This document shows positions 6,149 to 7,970 of a DNA stretch of 7,970 nucleotides, piece after piece. Both the position numbers and the translations under genes were made by a program. The notes beneath the pieces were generated by a model. It saw only the letters and a list, made by a program, of their open reading frames with translations, did no database searches and was not told where the DNA came from. Numbering within the stretch: the stretch's first letter is position 1; each line of letters begins with the position of its first letter. This stretch comes from Allomuricauda sp. (GTDB lineage: Bacteria > Bacteroidota > Bacteroidia > Flavobacteriales > Flavobacteriaceae): the NCBI GenBank assembly GCA_028289745.1, contig JANQOD010000289.1, positions 1-7,970 of the forward strand, written 5' to 3'.

Positions 6149-6598
6149 ATGGAATTTAATGTGAGAACATTCGACGAACTGACGAAAGATGAACTGTACC
6201 GAATTTTACAATTGCGGGCCGCGGTTTTTGTGGTCGAACAAGAATGTGCCTACCAAGATGTTGATGGCAAAGACCAAAAAGCATTTCATGTACTTTGCCA
6301 AGAACGGGGCAAGCTATTGGCCTACACCAGAATCTTCAGGCCAGGAGATTATTTTGAAAAAGCGTCGATAGGAAGGGTGGTGGTTGACCGCTCAAGCAGA
6401 GATAGGGGCTTGGGGGAAAAAATAATGAAAGTATCCGTCGATTTTTTGGTTGAGGAACTTTCAGAAAAAACAATGGAACTTTCGGCCCAGACCTATTTAT
6501 TGCGCTTTTATGAAAACCTCGGTTTTCAATCGGTCGGAGATACTTATCTTGAAGACGGCATACCCCATATCAAGATGGTATATCCATCTAAATTTTGA
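6149..6598 (+). CDS. elaA: ElaA-family GNAT N-acetyltransferase
   Basis: This 149-residue protein is close in length to E. coli ElaA (153). The ElaA signature runs from residue 20: LQLRAAVFVVEQECAYQDVD, followed by A45-F-H47 and Y59-T-R61. The acetyl-CoA-binding GNAT motif A is IGRVVVD (74-80), then the pyrophosphate loop R84-x-x-G87-x-G89. Motif B is the FYENLGF segment (120-126). The physiological substrate of ElaA proteins is not firmly established. The ATG is only 4 bp after the transporter stop, with AAGGG overlapping that stop, so translational coupling is likely. The 3' end overlaps the convergent minus-strand gene by 11 bp. The family call is confident; the gene symbol is by similarity of motifs only. 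Confidence 0.88.
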   Translation: MEFNVRTFDELTKDELYRILQLRAAVFVVEQECAYQDVDGKDQKAFHVLCQERGKLLAYTRIFRPGDYFEKASIGRVVVDRSSRDRGLGEKIMKVSVDFLVEELSEKTMELSAQTYLLRFYENLGFQSVGDTYLEDGIPHIKMVYPSKF

Positions 6599-6608
6599 TG
6601 GGATTTTT
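6584..6608 (+). terminator. Weak candidate terminator at the elaA end
   Basis: CCATC (6584-6588) can pair with GATGG (6597-6601) across an 8-nt loop that holds the end of the reading frame, and a T-run (6604-6608) follows. A 5-bp stem is marginal. No better hairpin was seen downstream, so termination inside or through the convergent gene is possible. Confidence 0.25.
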
Positions 6609-6962
6609 ATTGGTAAGATTGATATCGGCCAACATGGTATCCGTGAATTTATAATGGCCTTTAGTGGTTATAATGCGAAACTGATTCGAGTTCATTCGGC
6701 TCAACGTATCCAAAAACAACCATTTGGTCTTCAGCAACCTAGGCCTTTCAGATTTAAGACTGATGTCGAAAAAGTACTTTCGGCCATTCTTTACCGCCAC
6801 GATGTCAGGGGTTATCTTCGCTGTGCTGCCCTTTCTAACATACGATTTCGGTCTGTCATAACCTTTAAGGTCTGCTTTGATCTCTTTAAAGCCGTGAGCC
6901 TCTAAATGTTTGATGGATTTTTGTAAAAACGCCCTGTTTTCTTTTTTATCAGATTTGACCAT
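6588..6962 (-). CDS. Uncharacterised 124-residue protein, possible PD-(D/E)XK-like nuclease fold
   Basis: I do not recognise a named family. The 124-residue protein is basic and soluble-looking, with no signal peptide or membrane segment. Its predicted order is an N-terminal helix rich in charge (6-24), a strand at FKEIKAD (25-31), then TPDIVAV (51-57), a turn, KYFFDISLK (62-70), a helix (about 77-91), FRIITT (95-100) and a terminal GHYKFTDTM (102-110). D53 of the PD pair, followed by D66 and K70 on the next strand, resembles a PD-(D/E)XK nuclease core. The lysine is displaced, D-x3-K rather than D-x-K, so activity is uncertain. It lies 110 bp downstream of the cytosine methyltransferase on the same strand and overlaps the elaA-like gene tail-to-tail. 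A loose -33/-7 pair in the gap, TAAAATTTG on the minus strand, could give its own promoter. It does not show the Vsr signature. Confidence 0.75.
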   Translation of the reverse strand: MVKSDKKENRAFLQKSIKHLEAHGFKEIKADLKGYDRPKSYVRKGSTAKITPDIVAVKNGRKYFFDISLKSERPRLLKTKWLFLDTLSRMNSNQFRIITTKGHYKFTDTMLADINLTNKNPIKI

Positions 6963-7011
6963 AATCCTTAAAATAGCAAAAAATCAGTAAAAAACAAATT
7001 TTAGATTCTGA

Positions 7012-7028
7012 TTAACAGGTAGTTAACA
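7012..7028. repeat. Tandem TTAACA half-sites with an 11-bp period
   Basis: TTAACA occurs at 7012-7017 and 7023-7028, separated by GGTAG. The 11-bp period places both copies on the same face of the helix, in the gap between the methyltransferase and the 124-residue gene. It may be a regulator site for the latter; chance cannot be excluded. Confidence 0.3.
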
Positions 7029-7072
7029 ATGAAACTATGATTGAACCAAGGGTTTGAAAAGTTAGGTTTTGA

Positions 7073-7970
7073 TCAAGATGTTCGCGATAGTTGTTCGATT
7101 TTGTCAAAAAGTACCTTACCGGTTTTTTTGATGATACCGACCACTAGGGCGTTACCCATGAAAAAGGCACGTTTGGCCGCCGAAATACCCTCAAGTTTGG
7201 TGTGATCATCAGGAAACATGTTGAGCCGTTCCAATTCAACCGGGGTCAATCTTCTCAACCCTCTTTTGGTCTGCACCACATGTTTAAAACGAGAGGGCGC
7301 TTTGCCCCCCTCGCCCGTAATAATGGTCCGTGAAGGCCTGTCCAACGCATCTGGAAAAACCATGGACCCCTCGGCATAATGATATTGGTGGCCAGATCTA
7401 GACGTTCGCAGTTCGCGCTTGGCACCTTTCAGATATTTCCACTGTTTAAGATTATCGATTGAAATAAAGAAATCATCTGTGGCCTCACCATTTTGTAAGA
7501 TATCTTCAAGAACCGTATATGGACCGTTATAATTTGGATCGACATCTGTGGTGATTACGTGATTGCCTATGAAGATTCCACAATTCTTGAACGGAGACTT
7601 GTTTCCTCCTTTATTGAAGTGCTTTGAGAGGGTAGCGATATCATCGGTCAGGGCAAAAGTTTCAAATGCTTTGTTTTCATTTTTTGTTGGAAAGGCCATG
7701 GCAAACACACCATCGGTTTCCAACCAGGTTTTTGCAGGGGCTTTCTTAATTGCTTGAAACATTTGGGTCGATTGGTGGTAGGCCAGAAAGAACACCCGTT
7801 TTCTTCGCTGGGGCATGCCGTAATCAGCGGCATTGATGACCCGCCATTCAACGGCATAACCCAGTTCAGACAGACTTTTGAGCATAATGGCAAAATCGCG
7901 ACCACGTTGGGAAGAAGGCGATTTGAGCAACCTATCGACATTTTCGAGAAAAAGATATCGGGGCTTTTGT
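7073..7970 (-). CDS. DNA cytosine-5 methyltransferase, C-terminal part (5' end outside window)
   Basis: The enzyme transfers a methyl group from S-adenosylmethionine to C5 of cytosine in a specific DNA sequence. The frame is open to the window edge, giving 298 visible residues; the TTG at 7930 is not a real start because conserved sequence continues upstream. Motif IV is seen as ENV (7937-7945). Motif VIII is QRRKR (about 7796-7810) within YGMPQRRKRVF. Motif IX begins at RPSRTI (about 7322-7339) and motif X at GNALV (about 7142-7156). The variable stretch between VIII and IX, about 150 residues, is the target-recognition region. Motif I and the catalytic Pro-Cys lie beyond the edge, so catalytic competence cannot be judged here. 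I cannot name the recognition sequence. The gene precedes the 124-residue protein on the same strand, with a 110-bp gap that holds no clear terminator. Confidence 0.95.
   Translation of the reverse strand, partial: QKPRYLFLENVDRLLKSPSSQRGRDFAIMLKSLSELGYAVEWRVINAADYGMPQRRKRVFFLAYHQSTQMFQAIKKAPAKTWLETDGVFAMAFPTKNENKAFETFALTDDIATLSKHFNKGGNKSPFKNCGIFIGNHVITTDVDPNYNGPYTVLEDILQNGEATDDFFISIDNLKQWKYLKGAKRELRTSRSGHQYHYAEGSMVFPDALDRPSRTIITGEGGKAPSRFKHVVQTKRGLRRLTPVELERLNMFPDDHTKLEGISAAKRAFFMGNALVVGIIKKTGKVLFDKIEQLSRTS

Noticed and set aside
6588..6962. 124-residue protein as a Vsr mismatch endonuclease
   Set aside because: The position next to a C5 methyltransferase fits, but the Vsr hallmark segments (an RS..M.. 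N-terminal motif and FWH..C) are absent.
7648..7941. 97-codon minus-strand frame overlapping the methyltransferase
   Set aside because: It is in another frame of a region where the C5 methyltransferase motifs ENV and QRRKR are intact.

Overview
This window looks like chromosomal DNA of a marine or soil flavobacterium (Bacteroidota, probably Flavobacteriaceae). The signs are a moderately AT-rich composition, ATG starts that mostly lack a strong Shine-Dalgarno, a perfect Bacteroidota-type -7 box (TAnnTTTG) upstream of rpiB, a head-GIN (DUF2807) secreted protein, and flavobacterial-looking versions of RNase R, RpiB and ElaA. The species assignment is inference; no database was searched.

Left edge (1-120): a tRNA-Cys (anticodon GCA, encoded CCA) followed directly by a strong intrinsic terminator. 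The terminator hairpin also contains the stop codon of the last gene of the leftward operon, so two convergent transcription units meet there.

Leftward operon (102-4221, minus strand), in transcription order: rnr (RNase R), a secreted head-GIN-domain protein, a LysE/RhtB-family exporter and a membrane methyltransferase of the ICMT/PEMT type. The gaps are only 10-11 bp, so one mRNA is likely. It joins a general RNA-decay enzyme to three envelope-associated proteins.

Divergent intergenic region (4222-4785): about 560 bp of very AT-rich DNA with no convincing gene. It holds a 13-bp direct repeat, several short inverted repeats, an orphan -7 box and the rpiB promoter. It is the least explained stretch in the window.

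Rightward operon (4786-6598, plus strand): rpiB (ribose-5-phosphate isomerase B), a CzcD-like zinc exporter with a histidine-rich N-terminus, and an ElaA-family GNAT acetyltransferase, closely spaced (15 and 4 bp).

Right edge (6588-7970, minus strand): the C-terminal part of a DNA cytosine-5 methyltransferase that runs off the window, then a 124-residue protein with a possible PD-(D/E)XK-like core. The small gene overlaps the end of the elaA-like gene tail-to-tail by 11 bp. This corner might be part of a restriction-modification locus, but the decisive neighbours lie outside the window. Most of the window is ordinary core genome, and I do not see a clear new system.
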